Below, piece by piece: positions 1-13,097 of a DNA stretch of 64,000 bases; position 1 is the stretch's first letter; each line of letters begins with the position of its first letter. The DNA is from Metridium senile (taxonomy: Eukaryota > Cnidaria > Anthozoa > Actiniaria > Metridiidae). Made by a program: the position numbers and the translations under genes. The stretch spans positions 3,369,436 to 3,433,435 of the forward strand of contig OX459100.1 of the NCBI GenBank assembly GCA_949775045.1, read 5' to 3'. Under the pieces are notes generated by a model, which searched no databases, had not been told where the DNA came from, and worked only from the letters and a program-made list of their open reading frames with translations.

Positions 1-698
1 CAGTCCTTGTGCTATAGCTTTGGCAAGTTTTTTCACTTTTTTTCACTTCACGAACTGAGCTGCGGTCGTTTGATTACGGCCATTTTGATACGCACGTGTT
101 TTCAAGTATTTACGACTGCAAAGCATTGTGGGTAACCATGACAATTTTCCACATGGAGTACCCCCCGCCGTCCTTTTAGACATTTTTTTAGAAGTCTAGG
201 GTCACCTCGGTTTTCTGCCAAAATTTCGCGCTTGTTGTGTTCCTCTATCATCACAACTTCGATAAATAGCCGCGGCAGGTCCGAGAATTTGCCTTTAGTC
301 CAACTCCAAACCTGACTTTGTTCTAAGCCCGCCAAAACCCAATGAACCAAACATCGATCATTTTTTGCTGACAAAGTCAGATTCCTCGCTGATTTCTTCC
401 AGAAAGTGAGCTCTTTGCTACCTTGAAGCTTAATGATGCTCTTCCAGTAGTGACTAAAGGCAAAATATGACCCTAAAATTAACGAAATTCCCATTTAAGC
501 CAACTTTGAGCCAGTGTAAATATCCAACGATGCTTTCAAACGATCTAAAAGTCATGTGGCCTGAGAACTTGAGCCCCTGAGATTACAAAACAGCAGCACT
601 TTCCATGGTAACGCCAAATACGGAGTCAAGAAATCCTACGGATCTTTTATATCCAGAAAATCGCTCAAAAATGTCAAAAAAGCCCAGTAGTCAAAGGG

Positions 699-702
699 TT
701 AA
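699..702. other. Possible TTAA-flanked transposon end (piggyBac-like)
   Basis: The sequence leading to this TTAA reads, on the minus strand, TTAACCCTTTGACTACTGGG. That resembles the CCCTTTGA-type ends of many TTAA-target non-autonomous elements. The rest of 1-700 is unique-looking, moderately GC-rich non-coding DNA and may be the body of this element, with its other end outside the window. A minus-strand open frame at 102-494 has no recognisable domain and I do not call it a gene. The element call rests on one terminus only. Confidence 0.3.
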
Positions 703-704
703 TT

Positions 705-1100
705 CATTCATTTATATATGAATCCCTCCATCCAATAATTCTTCAATCCATCTATCCATTTATTCAATATTCATTCATTTAATTTATTCATTCATTTATC
801 CATTCATTTATCTATCCTTTCATTCATTCATTTATTCATCCATCAATTCATCCATCAATTCATCCTTCCATCCATTCATTCTTCAGTCAATGTATCCATG
901 CATTCATTTTTCAATCTGCCCATCCATTCATCCATTCATTTCATTAATCCATTTATTCTTCCATTCATTCATCAGTCCATTCACCCTTCCACTTATTAAC
1001 TCAATAATTAATTATTCCCTACATTAATTAATTTATTCAGTCATTCATTATGCCAATCGATTATTCAATCACTAATTGATTTATTCAGAAGTACTCATGA
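705..1100. repeat. Degenerate (CATT)n/(CATC)n microsatellite
   Basis: Imperfect tetranucleotide repeats of the ATTC/CATC type fill most of this stretch just upstream of the first exon of the unidentified gene, so it is intronic if that gene extends upstream. No coding content is seen. Confidence 0.85.
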
Positions 1101-1254
1101 ATTTTTTTGTTCATTTTATTAATCTGATTGCAATGACATCTATTTAATTTTTCAGGCATTCATTTCTTCATTCATCCGCTAGTTGCCTGTTTTTTTAATT
1201 TAATATTTACTCGCTCATAAATTAGTATTAATTATTATGTTTTTTTTTTTCAAG

Positions 1255-4200
1255 GAATCTTGGTATTTGCTGGAAGATTTGTTTTACTGATACCAGAGGA
1301 CAAGACCACTGGTGTACAGCCAATGAATCAAAGTATTTCAATTCTTCTGTGTCTGTACGGTGGCTGTCTCTCCAACTACCATCGTTATCACAACTAAAAT
1401 GCATGAAAGTATTCGCTGGTGTGCCTGTTTTCTTTAACAAGGCTTGGAAACCACAAAAGAAAAGGTTTGATTGATTGAAGTTAGAATATCAAATGGATAT
1501 ACTTGGTTAAAATAAATTGATTTGGATGACAGTATGAATCGTTTTTTGAATGGATAAATGGATGGATGATTGGATGGATGAATGAATGAGTAAATGAATG
1601 AATGGATGGATACTTGGATGAATGATCAAATGAATTTATAAATAACTGAATGAATCAATGAATGGATGGGTTACATAGATGAATGATCAAATGAATAACT
1701 GAATGAATGGATAAATGAATGAGTGGATGGATAAATAGATAGATTTATAAAGGATTGAATGAATGTATAAATGAGTGAATGAATGAAGGAAGGAAGGAGT
1801 GGATGAATGGATGGATGAACGAATGAGTAAACGAATGAATAAAGGAGTGGATGGATGAATGAATAGATAAGTGAATGAATAGATGGATGGATAAATAGAT
1901 AGATTTATAAAGGATGGAATGAATGTATAAATGAATGAATGAATGAAGGAAGGAGTGGATGAATGAATAAATGAACGAAAACGTGAATGAATAAATAAAG
2001 GAGTGGATAGATGAATGATTGAATGAATGAATAATTGATCAGAATGAATAGTTGTCATATTGAATAAGTGATTTGCCGGCATGCATAGATAAATATATAG
2101 ATAAATAGTTGGATTGGCGAAAAATCACTTGGATGAATGATTAAATAATCAAATTAGTGAATAATGAATGAATTTTGAAAACATGATTATTGAATAAATT
2201 AACATGTTGATGCATAAAATGAAAACATGTATAAATATTGATGTTTGTATGAATGTTAATTAACTAAGTAATGTTCATTGATTTCACAGCTCAACTACTT
2301 ATTCACTCTTGATGAACCTTGACTTGAAAGAAAGAGGTAATTATAGTATCTCTTAACTTATCCAGTGAGCCTTAGTTCTGATAACACAAGACATGTCGTA
2401 TAAATTAATACAATATTCTTTAGTAAAGATCTCAGTCTACTATATATTTTTTTTATGTAGGTAAAACATTATCAAAAGACAAAGCTGACCTAGAAAGTGA
2501 CATGATAACAGCTCACTTTGTTTATCCTGAACTGATGATAGCTTGTTGGACATCATCTTGGAAGGTTGGTCTTATATTTTTATATAATTATCTTATTGAT
2601 TGGCTAACTGACTGACAGAACCCCTATCTTAATAAAGATGGCCTGACTAAATCACTGCTTGGTTGAGAATAAAATATTGAATAAGTGATGAATGAATGAT
2701 TGATTTATCATCTGATTGACTGACTGACTGACTGACTGACTGACTGACTGACTGACTGACTGACTGACTGACTGACTGACTGACTGACTGACTGACTGAC
2801 TGACTGACTGACTGACTGACTGACTGACTGACTGACTGACTGACTGACTGACTGACTGACTGACTGACTGACTGACTGACTGACTGACTGACTGACTGAC
2901 TGACTGACTGACTGACTGACTGACTGACTGACTGACTGACTGACTGACTGACTGACTGACTGACTGACTGACTGACTGACTGACTGACTGACTGACTGAC
3001 TGACTGACTGACTGACTGACTGACTGACTGACTGACTGACTGACTGACTGACTGACTGACTGACTGACTGACTGACTGACTGACTGACTGACTGACTGAC
3101 TGACTGACTGACTGACTGACTGACTGACTGACTGACTGACTGACTGACTGACCATTTGATTGAGTGACTGACTGAGTGACTGATTGACTGACTGACTGAC
3201 TGACTGACTGACTGACTGACTGACTGACTGACTGACTGACTGACTGACTGACTGACTGACTGACTGACTGACTGACTGACTGACTGACTGACTGACCATT
3301 TGATTGAGTGACTGATTGAGTGACTGATTGACTGACTGACTGACTGACTGACTGACTGACTGACTGACCATTTGATTGAGTGACTGATTGAGTGACTGAT
3401 TGATTGATGGAATGACCAACTGACTAAATGAATGATTTACTTGTTGACTGACTGACTGGCATATATCTGGCTGGCTGACTAACAAGTTGATTTGCCAAAC
3501 TGATTTGACTACTAGCTGCCCTATTGTTACTCAGACATATAAATATCTGTAGTAATCTTTGTGTTTACTAATCTGAATAGGATGGTGGGGAAATTGCTTT
3601 TATTACTGCCTGCTTACACTTTGATGGTCTACTTAAAAGAGCAATGTCTGGTTCTTTCGCAAGGTAATGATCACATAGATTGGCCATAATAATGTATTTT
3701 TACTTTGAGCCTACCTCTCTATTAGTACACATTCTCATAAAATAATGTTGCAAAATATGCAGTGCAAGAGATTTACTCATACGTAGGTGTAACACAAGGT
3801 TCCCTACCAAGCATTTAACACCTAAATTAGGAGATCAATAATTATCACAATGTAGTCATTGTTTGCATGGACAATAATTATTATCCATATTGTAACTTGT
3901 CATCTGTCAGAGATAAATAATAATACTAGATTGTAATTGTATGTAGCATTTTGTGTACATTAATTTAATAAACACAATGTTTGATGAATAATAGAATGTA
4001 CCAAGCACCAAGACACAAGCCACTTTTAGATGACATTGATTCACAATATGGTGAGGGATATTAAAATAAATGGAGCTTTGTTAAAAATGCAAAAGAAATA
4101 AAGTTGTTATTATTATTAGAATGATTGATAAGAATAACATTTAGTCCTTGCTCACTCAGTTTTAAGAGCATCTGACTGGTATTCAAAGATGTAAATACTA

Positions 4201-6426
4201 TCTAGTACTTGCATTTTTCACCACTAGGGTTCACCATAACTCAGTGGTTGGAGTCTCTGACATCTGGTAATCAAAGGGCTAAAACCATCTAGTCCTCACT
4301 CTCCAATATGGTAATCAAACAACGTTGGTGCAAATTCTTCCTGAGTGGAAAAATGACATTTCTATAAAAATATTTAATATTTTTACTTGTAGAAGCAAAG
4401 TATACTTATTCCCTTATTGTACCAAATGGTATGCATACATTTTAATAGATTGCTAAATGTTGCTCAAAGCATACATGTACCTCTCCTTACTCATTTGCTA
4501 TCACTAGGTCTTCATGGCTATTCAGCAATGGTTGAAATCAGAAACCATGTGGCTCCCTACTGGAGTCATCAATTCAGAGATCTTAACTATAGTAAGTATG
4601 AATGCACTTAGATTACAAAACAGTCTTTACTTTTACATGTGAACTCCAGGGAGTTCAATCAGGCTATAGATTTGACTGGGAAGGAATGAGGAGTGACAAA
4701 ACAGGTGAGAGGGGAGACATGCTGAAAAGTAAGGACTGTAATGCCTCCCCATGCTTCTCATACTTTTTGTTTACTTTCTTTTATTAATTATGTGATATTT
4801 AGGTGACATAACCTCAGAGTTTATAGTACTTCGTGATTTTCCCAATGGGTCATTCTCCAAGAAAGTCAATCTCCCTTGGAAAACAGAATTATTCAGAAAC
4901 ATCTTACAGGTTTGATATAACAAAATATATTGTCATAGTACTTAGTAATTACTTATGAAATAATTGAGATAAGAGAAATTTCATTGAAGGACATTTTAAC
5001 CTTGTAAGTCAAAGAAAAAAATGATTTTTTTTTATAATTGCTTGCTTGTTTGTTTGCTAGATTGTTTGTTTGCTAGTCTCTTTGTTTGCTAGTTTGTTTG
5101 TTTGCTTATTTGTTTTCTATAGACTGTTTGTTTGCTTTCTTGTATGTTTGTTTGTTTGCTTGTGTATCTACTTGTTTGCTTTCTTGTTTGTTTGCTTGTT
5201 TGTTGGCTTTCTTGCTCACTTGCTTGTTTGTTTGCTAGTTTGTTTGTTTGCTTATTTGTTTTCTTGTATATGTTTGTTTGCTTTCTTGTATATGTTTGTT
5301 TGTTTGCTTGTGTATAAATATTTACTTGTTTGTTTGCTTTCTTGTTTGTTTGTTCATTTGTTTGTTTTTACAAACGTTTCATTATGCATTATCTTTCTCT
5401 TAATAACATCATTAATTTTGTCTTTGTTCCCAGGATGCCTGCTTTTTAGATTTTATTGTTCTTGATGAGCATAGAAAACCATTATGGTGTAAAAGGTTTG
5501 TAACTTAAAGTTTTCTTAAAATCATAAAAATAATCATTTGTGGATCCTAGATAAGTAGAATGTTGTCTGTCTGTCTCGAATGTCGAAGGTTTGGAATTTG
5601 ACAATTCAACTGCTAATGCAAGTCTTCATCAGGAGGTGATGGGCGATGAAAAATATGAAAACAATGAACTGGAAAAAATGAAAAATTTATACAGAAATAT
5701 GTAAAAGGAGAGAAAGACCAATATATATGAAAGAAAAACAATTTGATTTCCATGTATTTTGTTTTTCAGTTCTCCTGTCAAAGTGCACAGAAATGAAAAA
5801 CCTGATGGTGAGTGAAAACCCCAGGGGGAGGGGGAACTCATGGGTAACATGCAGTACTTATTGAACATTAATAAACCCAATTTACCTATTTTTAATGGCT
5901 GCTGTTTTTCTTTTCTGACAGTTGATTATACAAGTGAGGGTGATTGCCTTTATATTGCATATTCAGATGAAAAAGGGACTCTGCACATTGACTTGTTATG
6001 GGTTAGTATTAACCTAATGTCACTATCACCATATTTAACATTATCATCATCATCACCATCATCACAATAATTTTATTATCAACACCATCTTCATGCCATT
6101 GTCATCATCTTAATCATCACAATTATGAATTAATCATCAATGTCAGCACAATTATATTGATGTTCATCATCATCACAATAGTTATAATAGCTGTTATTAC
6201 AGTTATATGCAAATGATTTCAAACAATGGATTCAAATCAAGGCTTTCGGGCAAACCTATTGTTTTCGCCCGAAAGCCTCGACTTCAACCCATTGTTCAAA
6301 ATCATTTGCATATAACTGTAATAACAGCTATTGTCATTATCATCATCACCATTGTCATTGTCATTGATACAAATACCTTTGAGTAGACACATGTTTACTG
6401 TCAACTATAATTATTATTATTATTTA

Positions 6427-6508
<82 letters not shown>

Positions 6509-6540
6509 ATTATTATTATTATTATTTATTATTATTATTA

Positions 6541-6588
<48 letters not shown>

Positions 6589-6806
6589 ATTATTATATTT
6601 ATTTTTATCGTCAATATTAGAACTATCACCATAACCGTCACCATTGTCATCATCATCATCATCATCATCATCACCATCATTAAAATTAACATAAACAATC
6701 TTTTATGTTTCAAAAGAATGCACAAGAAGAGCAAACCCAAGTTGTAGCTGTTGAATTTCTACTCAGTAAATCTTTTGTTAACCAGTGGTTTGGAAGATCA
6801 TATTGA
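1255..6806 (+). CDS. Unidentified multi-exon gene, 3' part
   Basis: I do not recognise this protein. Exons read from splice consensus and open frame are 1255-1464, 2290-2336, 2461-2564, 3581-3663, 4393-4428, 4508-4591, 4612-4704, 4803-4909, 5434-5495, 5770-5807, 5932-6001 and 6717-6806 (stop TGA). Each internal junction is AG...GT. Phases agree throughout except from 3581-3663 into 4393-4428, where the best frame does not join, so a small exon or a different boundary is missing there. The product looks soluble: Trp/Cys-rich pieces such as ICWKICFTDTRGQDHWC, then FDWEGMRSDKT, FIVLRDFPNG and DFIVLDEHRKPLWC, with a C-terminus FVNQWFGRSY. No membrane segment or catalytic motif is evident. The first exon shown starts with a split codon, so the gene begins upstream. 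A poly(A) signal AATAAA lies at about 6953. Introns hold the large microsatellites listed separately. Confidence 0.6.
1545..2095. repeat. Degenerate (GAAT)n/(GGAT)n microsatellite array
   Basis: Long imperfect array of GAATGAATGGATG-type units inside an intron of the unidentified gene. It has blocks of higher-order similarity: the stretch around 1715-1830 recurs around 1880-1970. The open minus-strand frame across it is only the translated repeat. Confidence 0.85.
2713..3480. repeat. Long (GACT)n microsatellite
   Basis: More than 400 bp of essentially perfect GACT/TGAC repeat is followed by blocks separated by a recurring interruption, ACCATTTGATTGAGTGACTG, seen near 3151, 3297 and 3368. It lies in the intron between exons 2461-2564 and 3581-3663. 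Its minus-strand frame encodes only a Ser-Gln-Ser-Val repeat and is not a gene. Confidence 0.95.
5036..5372. repeat. (TTTGTTTGCTTG)n minisatellite
   Basis: Repeats of TTGTTTGC and TTTCTTGT with local direct duplication, in the intron between exons 4803-4909 and 5434-5495. Overlapping plus-strand frames are translated repeat (Leu/Phe/Cys/Val) and are rejected as genes. Confidence 0.9.
6189..6331. repeat. Foldback (hairpin) element
   Basis: Near-perfect inverted repeat: AGCTGTTATTACAGTTATAT on the left pairs with its complement at the right end, and a GCTTTCGGGC core pairs with GCCCGAAAGC. It lies in the last intron of the unidentified gene. It is probably a small MITE; no target-site duplication was identified with confidence. 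Confidence 0.8.
6407..6680. repeat. (ATT)n then (ATC)n microsatellite
   Basis: About 190 bp of ATT repeats with a few AT interruptions, followed by CATCAT repeats up to just before the final exon of the unidentified gene. Non-coding. Confidence 0.95.
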
Positions 6807-7993
6807 TACTGATTAGATATGATCATTGTGAATATTGATTTGTATTGTAAAGAGTGTCTTTACTTGATTCTAAGGGGCTTTTCCCTTGCTGAGTTGGAAA
6901 GGGAAAAGCCCTAAATATACAAGTCTGTGCTTACACTCACTGACAAGTGTTAAATAAAATGTATTGAGGGAGGAAACTGACTTTAAAACTGTAAATAATT
7001 TAAAACATGGCCAGGATTTTAGAGTGTAAATTTGATGTACAAATCTTTATCGTATTAAATTTGAGACAAATTTTGTCTTTGTTTATTTTAAAACTAATTG
7101 GTTGCTGTCTGCAGTAATCTCCCTCGCAGCCATTCTTAGTGTCAGACTTCCTGTCCCTCCCCACTAAGGAAGCACAACACTGAATGAATGAATAAGGAAT
7201 TTTAAAGATTGTTAGATAATCATAATCATTTTTTTGACTGGATGGATGGATGAATGGGTAAATAAATAAATTTGAATAATCCAAAAATAATGAATGAATG
7301 CGTTATAAAAATTTTTTTTTTAATAATTTCCTTTGAGTTATATTTTTTGCTATAAAATTTATTGTTTAGGATATAAAAGACATAAAGGAAAGATGAATAA
7401 ATAAGTGGAATAATTATTATGGATCATATCATTTGAATCTGAGGAATGTTATTGTTCTTCAAAATTGCTTCCATATTACAAAAGAGAGAGTAGGGAATAA
7501 ACGATTGATTGAAATAAAAAATCCAACACCTTTTTGACATCGGAAGAAAACAAAGAATAAATGAATGAAAAGTGGATACATGAATTGTGAAACAATAAAC
7601 ATTTCTCACAAATTGATGGCTTTTTGTTTTACTAAGTCAAAGGGAGGCTTTTCGGGCTGTTTTGTGAGAAAGGATTTGTGTGACTGAAAAGCCTCTTATT
7701 TGTTTTGTTTGGAAATGGTTACGTTACCTCGTCCTGCCATACCATTGGGCTTCCTGTGCTTTTAGCGCCAAATTAGAAAGCATGCACTCATTCGTCAACC
7801 AATAAGAACCCGACTTGTATGTTTTGTTATTTGATTGGTCAAGATGAAAAATATTCGCGCCAAAGAAGACGAACGAGATATCTTGGTTCATTGATCGAAA
7901 CCGGTTTCTTGTTGATGCTGTGAAAAACAGTGGGTTTCGGATTTTAGTACTTTAAAAACAACAACCCTTCGTCTTATTTGTGAATCATAGGAT
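6807..7993. other. Intergenic region and 5' flank of the + strand SLC7 gene
   Basis: Starts with the 3' UTR of the unidentified gene (AATAAA near 6953). A GAATG/GGATG microsatellite patch lies at about 7180-7290, and a further AT-rich stretch follows. The last 250 bp before the SLC7 ATG is less AT-rich and contains TTGATTGGTC (an inverted CCAAT box) at about 7831. I see no TATA box close to the gene. No open frame with recognisable content. Confidence 0.4.
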
Positions 7994-10900
7994 ATGTCTA
8001 CTTCGGCAGAAGACGCCTTAGCTGCCCAACCAGAAGAGAAGACCAGATTAAACGACTCCACCGACTCGATGGAAAATGGCGAGGGATCAGGAGGAAAGAT
8101 CGCCTTGAAAAAAGAAATCACGCTTGTAGATGGGATAGGTTTAATCGCCGGCACTGTAATCGGCTCTGGGATCTTCATTTCTCCTACTGGAATTCTCGAA
8201 AATACTAATTCAGTGGGTCTGGCCCTTTTGGTATGGTTAGGATGCGGTCTTCTGGCCATGTTTGGCTGCCTTGTGTACGCGGAACTGGGAGCATTTGTGA
8301 CCAAATCTGGAGCCGAATATGCCTATCTCATGCAAGCTTTTGGGAGAATTCCTGCCTATCTGTTTGCCTGGACGTCGATTTTGATCATTCGCCCCGCATC
8401 TGGAGCCATAATTGCCTTAATCTTTGGGGAATACGTCGCCAAACCGTTTTTCCCTCATTGCACACCTGCACACCACCTTCAGAAGCCGTAAAATTGTTAG
8501 CCTTTGTATGCCTGGGTAAGTGTTAAAAAAGTACATAAAAATTACGTATTTGACCTATTAAAATATTCACGATAGGTCCCTAAGGATAATGTTTATTACA
8601 GATGATCTTTACGGGTTAAAAAATGAAGTTCAAGCCTTATATATCTTTCAACAAATGTGTAATAACCCTCGTGTTTTGAATCAAGCATCACGAACCTGCT
8701 ATGTTATGAAGTTTTTTTAGAAAACGTGGCATACGCGTCTGCTAAAACTGTTTAAAATCTATAAGAAAACATATCTCTAGATTCTAACTGATCGACGAAA
8801 ACTCATTTAGGATCTTTTTTACTAACTTTTTAGGTTTTTTAATCGTTTCTTGTGGATGAGTAAGCTTCCACACAGCCCACGTGCCATAAGCTCAATTTTT
8901 TATCACGCTTCTTTCAAATCGAACTTTGAACAAAGCGAAAAAGAAAATTATAAACACAAGATTAATATCATAAATCAAAACCATTTTCCAGAGAAAAAAT
9001 AACTCTTAAAGTTTTTAAAAATATAAATGGACAAAAGCATTTGTTTATTCGTGTGATGAAATTAATACATACATTTTTGGCGGGGTTGATCCAAAGTTGC
9101 ATCAGCCATGGAAATGCAAATCTTAAAACGGGTGGTCATTTGAAGATTCAAAAACGGCTTGGAAAATAAACAAAAGTACGATAAAAAACAGTGTGACTAT
9201 ACTTCTTGACAAACTAATAATAAGAGTTAATTTATCAGGAATTTATCAGTTAATTTATCAGGAATTCTGACAATTTCTAGTTCGAAAAAGAAACAAAATA
9301 GGTTCCCCAATATAAAATTATATTCGGTTTTGATTCGAAAATGTTAAACAATATTACTCTATTTTTTTTCTGTTTTCACAATATTTTAATCCCATTTGAT
9401 ATTTAATTTGATAAATTTGAGAATGAACAAAAAACAATTAAGTAGTATTTGATTACTATTGGTAATTTGCTATGGGTACCTTCTATTTTAATTCATTATC
9501 TATCTTAAAAAAAAACCCTTTGAAATTAAACCACATAGGCCACAAATATTTCTAAAACATTTTTCTAAATTATTTTTTAAAACATTTTGAATTTTTTTTT
9601 CTTGAATTTGTTTAATCAAAAAATAGATCATGTCTCGTGTGCTCCAAAATCAACTTTGATTTTTGGAGTAGTGAAATATTTCAAATATGTAATATTGATA
9701 ATATCTATAATCTTGATAATTTTTCAAGTAGTGATCATGCAACACAATCCTAGTTTTAATATTAATATCAATGTGTCAACACCTACAAATGTAGCATATC
9801 TGAGTCACTTACCCTATTATCTTGTGGGTTTAATATTAAAACACAAAAGTAAGTTACGTTGATGTCAAATAGACCACATTGGCTAACACGTTGCTATGTA
9901 CGTTTCCACCCAACTCAAAATCTCTGGAAATAAAAACTTTTGTTCCAAACATAGGCTAAATGCCTATTATCTTGTGGGTTTAATATTAAAAGCACATAAC
10001 TAAGTTACGTTGATGTCAAATAGACCACATCAGCTAACACGTTGCTATGTACGTTTCCACCCAACTCAAAACCACTTAGAATATAAAGTTTTGTTTCAAA
10101 CATTTTTCACGTGATATCGAAATACAAGACAAATAATCTTTTTATTCCAAAAGATTTGAATTTGGTTGAAACATAGCCATGTATGTGAGCCAATTTAGTC
10201 TATTACAAAAGCCTGATGGTGTAGACAATTTAGAAAGAACAAAATCCATTAAAAATATAATAATTAGCAATTATTGAATGAGACTGAGTATGAATTAAAT
10301 AATTATGCAGAACAAGGAGGATGTTATCTGCAGTCAGTCCATTAGAGTAGTATCATGTTCCATTTGGAATGGTTAAACTAGTTTTTATAAATAATCTAAT
10401 AAGATGGAGAGTAATGGCTTGATCCCCTTACAATTTGTATTAAAATTTGTCTACTGTTTGCTTTGCATAGCTTAATATTATGTTTGCTATATATAGATTG
10501 CACCGTGTAGCTAGCTGAAAAAACACTTCATTTGAAGTCCTTTGTCATGCTAATAGTTTATATCGTGTTATTTCAAGTTAACCCAATATATATTTTTTGT
10601 TTTATTGTCCATGATCTTTGAATAACGTATTTCTTTTAATTACAAAATTATGCAAGTTATAAATTTCATTATGTAAAATGGCAACCAGCAATCAACTGTT
10701 TTTTTTTTTTTTTTTCAAAGAAAATGTTTAAAGAACAAACTATTGAAAATTTTTGTAGATTAGCATAACAAAAAAAAACTAGACACAGCAAAATTAAAAT
10801 TAATTGTGTTGCATTTAACAATAGAAGCAAAGTCTTCAACCACTTTTTGCTTAAAATGCTATTAATTTTCATTATATGAGAATTGAATAGATCAATATTG

Positions 10901-13027
10901 AATAAGAAACATCTTAGCATGTGAGAACCCTCTACATTCTTTTTTTGTTTGATCTCAAAAACGACTTATTTTGAAATTTGTTTGGGTGGCCCCGGTTTCA
11001 GTAGTCACACTAATGAATATTTTCTTGAGAAACAAAATCAGTCAATTGAATTATTCTTTTCATTTTCATTTATATGTTTTTCAAAAATTTTAATTTTACG
11101 TCCATCCATGCGTTCAATATTTCACTGTGTTGAGAAACGTTGGCTCAACAATGATGCTTTATATTATTCTTTTTTCAATATTTTCATTTTTTTTTTTTCA
11201 TTCTCTCTTGTAGTTGTGGTTACAGCAGTAAATGTTTGGAGTGTACGATGGGCAACACGAATGCAGGATATATTCACGTATTCCAAGTTAATATGTATCG
11301 CTATTCTAACTATCATTGGTATCGTGGAAATGGCTAGAGGTAAAATTAGTAAAATTGATCTATAAATTAACTATTGGAAATCACCGATTGGTAGAGGTGC
11401 ATGCTTTATAAGAGCACACAGCATGTGCATTTGCATGATGATCAAATATGTTAATCTGCATTATGCCCCAACAGGGGGAGTGCAGGCAAAGTTGGGCTAT
11501 TGAACATAAACTTTGCCCGTACCTGGGGCTGCTCTATGTTTTATTACAATACATTACAATACCTTCTGCATCCACAACAGTAAATATATGAGTATATGAA
11601 TTTGACGCCCCTATTGACAAAAAGATATGAAACATGTCAATAGCCCCTGAGTATTCCCGCACTCCCCCATTGGAGCAAGACATTGATTGGTGCATTAGAA
11701 ATATTTACTGTAGATTAAATATTCAAATATTTTTGTCCATATTCTTTCCAGGTAAGACACAACACTTTGAGAACAGCTTTGAAGGATCTTTCACATCAAT
11801 TGGTAAAATTGGTATGTCATTTTATATTGGACTATGGGCTTATGATGGATGGTAGGTACTATTCAGTAAGATGTAAAAAAATATTTAAGCTGGTTATCAA
11901 TATTAGGATTTATTTCAACTTTTATCGGTGTTGCTTGAGATATGACTATCCATATACTCATCCATCCACTTATTCATTCATTCATTCATTTAAATGATAG
12001 GTAACATAATGAAATTTGAAACACTGTAAAAAAAATTTGACTTAACTTTACTGACGTTTCGAGCTTTAGCCCTTTGTCGGAATTGATATTAATCGATCTA
12101 ATTGTTAGCAAATATGATAATAGTTATTTGTGTTTCATGGATTTTATTATGGACCTCTTTGTTCATGCATTCTTTCTCTTATGTATCCAACAATCATTCA
12201 TGTATTCAGTTATTTTCTCATCCATTCAATCTAACATTACCGTGTTCTTTCCTACAGGAATAACTTGAACTACTGTACCGAAGAAATGAAGCGGCCAGAG
12301 AAGTAAGCACATTTTTATCTCAATTTCAAACCTTTCTATGTAACTGGAAGTTATGTCTATAGATGGAATCAAAATATGGCTACCTGCTTAATTGTCTTTG
12401 ACTAGGTAGCCTCCTGTTCACATTGCAACACAATAGAGTTTTTTGATGAATCATGATAGAAATGCTAAGAATTTTACAAGAAAAAAATATTTAGTCACAT
12501 TTCACATTATCTGCCATTTGAGTACCCAAAATGATATTCCAAAACAAAGTTTTGATTTAAAATTTGTATTTGACATAGTTCATTTGATTTCCGTTACTGG
12601 CTCTAAAAGTAGCTTATTTCTAGCTATAAGTCAGAACACATGCTTTCATTTATTACAAATCAAGAGTTAGACATATTTTATGTATAGTCAACAAACCAAG
12701 TGAAGTAAGTTCATAACTTCAGTGTAAAGTTCTGACAGTAATTCAAATCAAAAGTTTGTTCAAAATTAGTGCTAATCTTTTAAATTTCCAAACTCACAAA
12801 CAGCATAGGTTATGTTAGCAGTGGTGTAGCCAAGTGTCTAACTAAAAATGCTTTTGTTATTCCAGGGATATGCCACGTGCCATTGTTATAGGTATCTCTC
12901 TAATTACAGTGTGCTACCTTCTCATCAATGTCTCCTATGTTGCTGTACTTGGAAAAGATGGTATTCTAGAGTCAGAGGCTGTTGCCATTGTAAGTGTCAT
13001 ATGCTATTGATTTTATTGATTGTTAGC

Positions 13028-13097
<70 letters not shown>

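Noticed and set aside
102..494. 130-aa minus-strand frame near the window start
   Set aside because: No recognisable domain and no splice or neighbour support; probably part of a repeat or chance.
1687..2082. 131-aa Phe/Ile/His/Ser-rich frame on the minus strand
   Set aside because: Translated GAAT/GGAT microsatellite with no domain.
2652..3485. 277-aa Ser-Gln-Ser-Val repeat frame on the minus strand
   Set aside because: It is the translation of a GACT microsatellite inside an intron. A 4-bp repeat without stops is open in every frame by construction.
5070..5465. 131-aa Leu/Phe/Val/Cys frame
   Set aside because: Translated TTTGTTTGCTTG repeat; the overlapping real exon at 5434-5495 uses its own splice sites.
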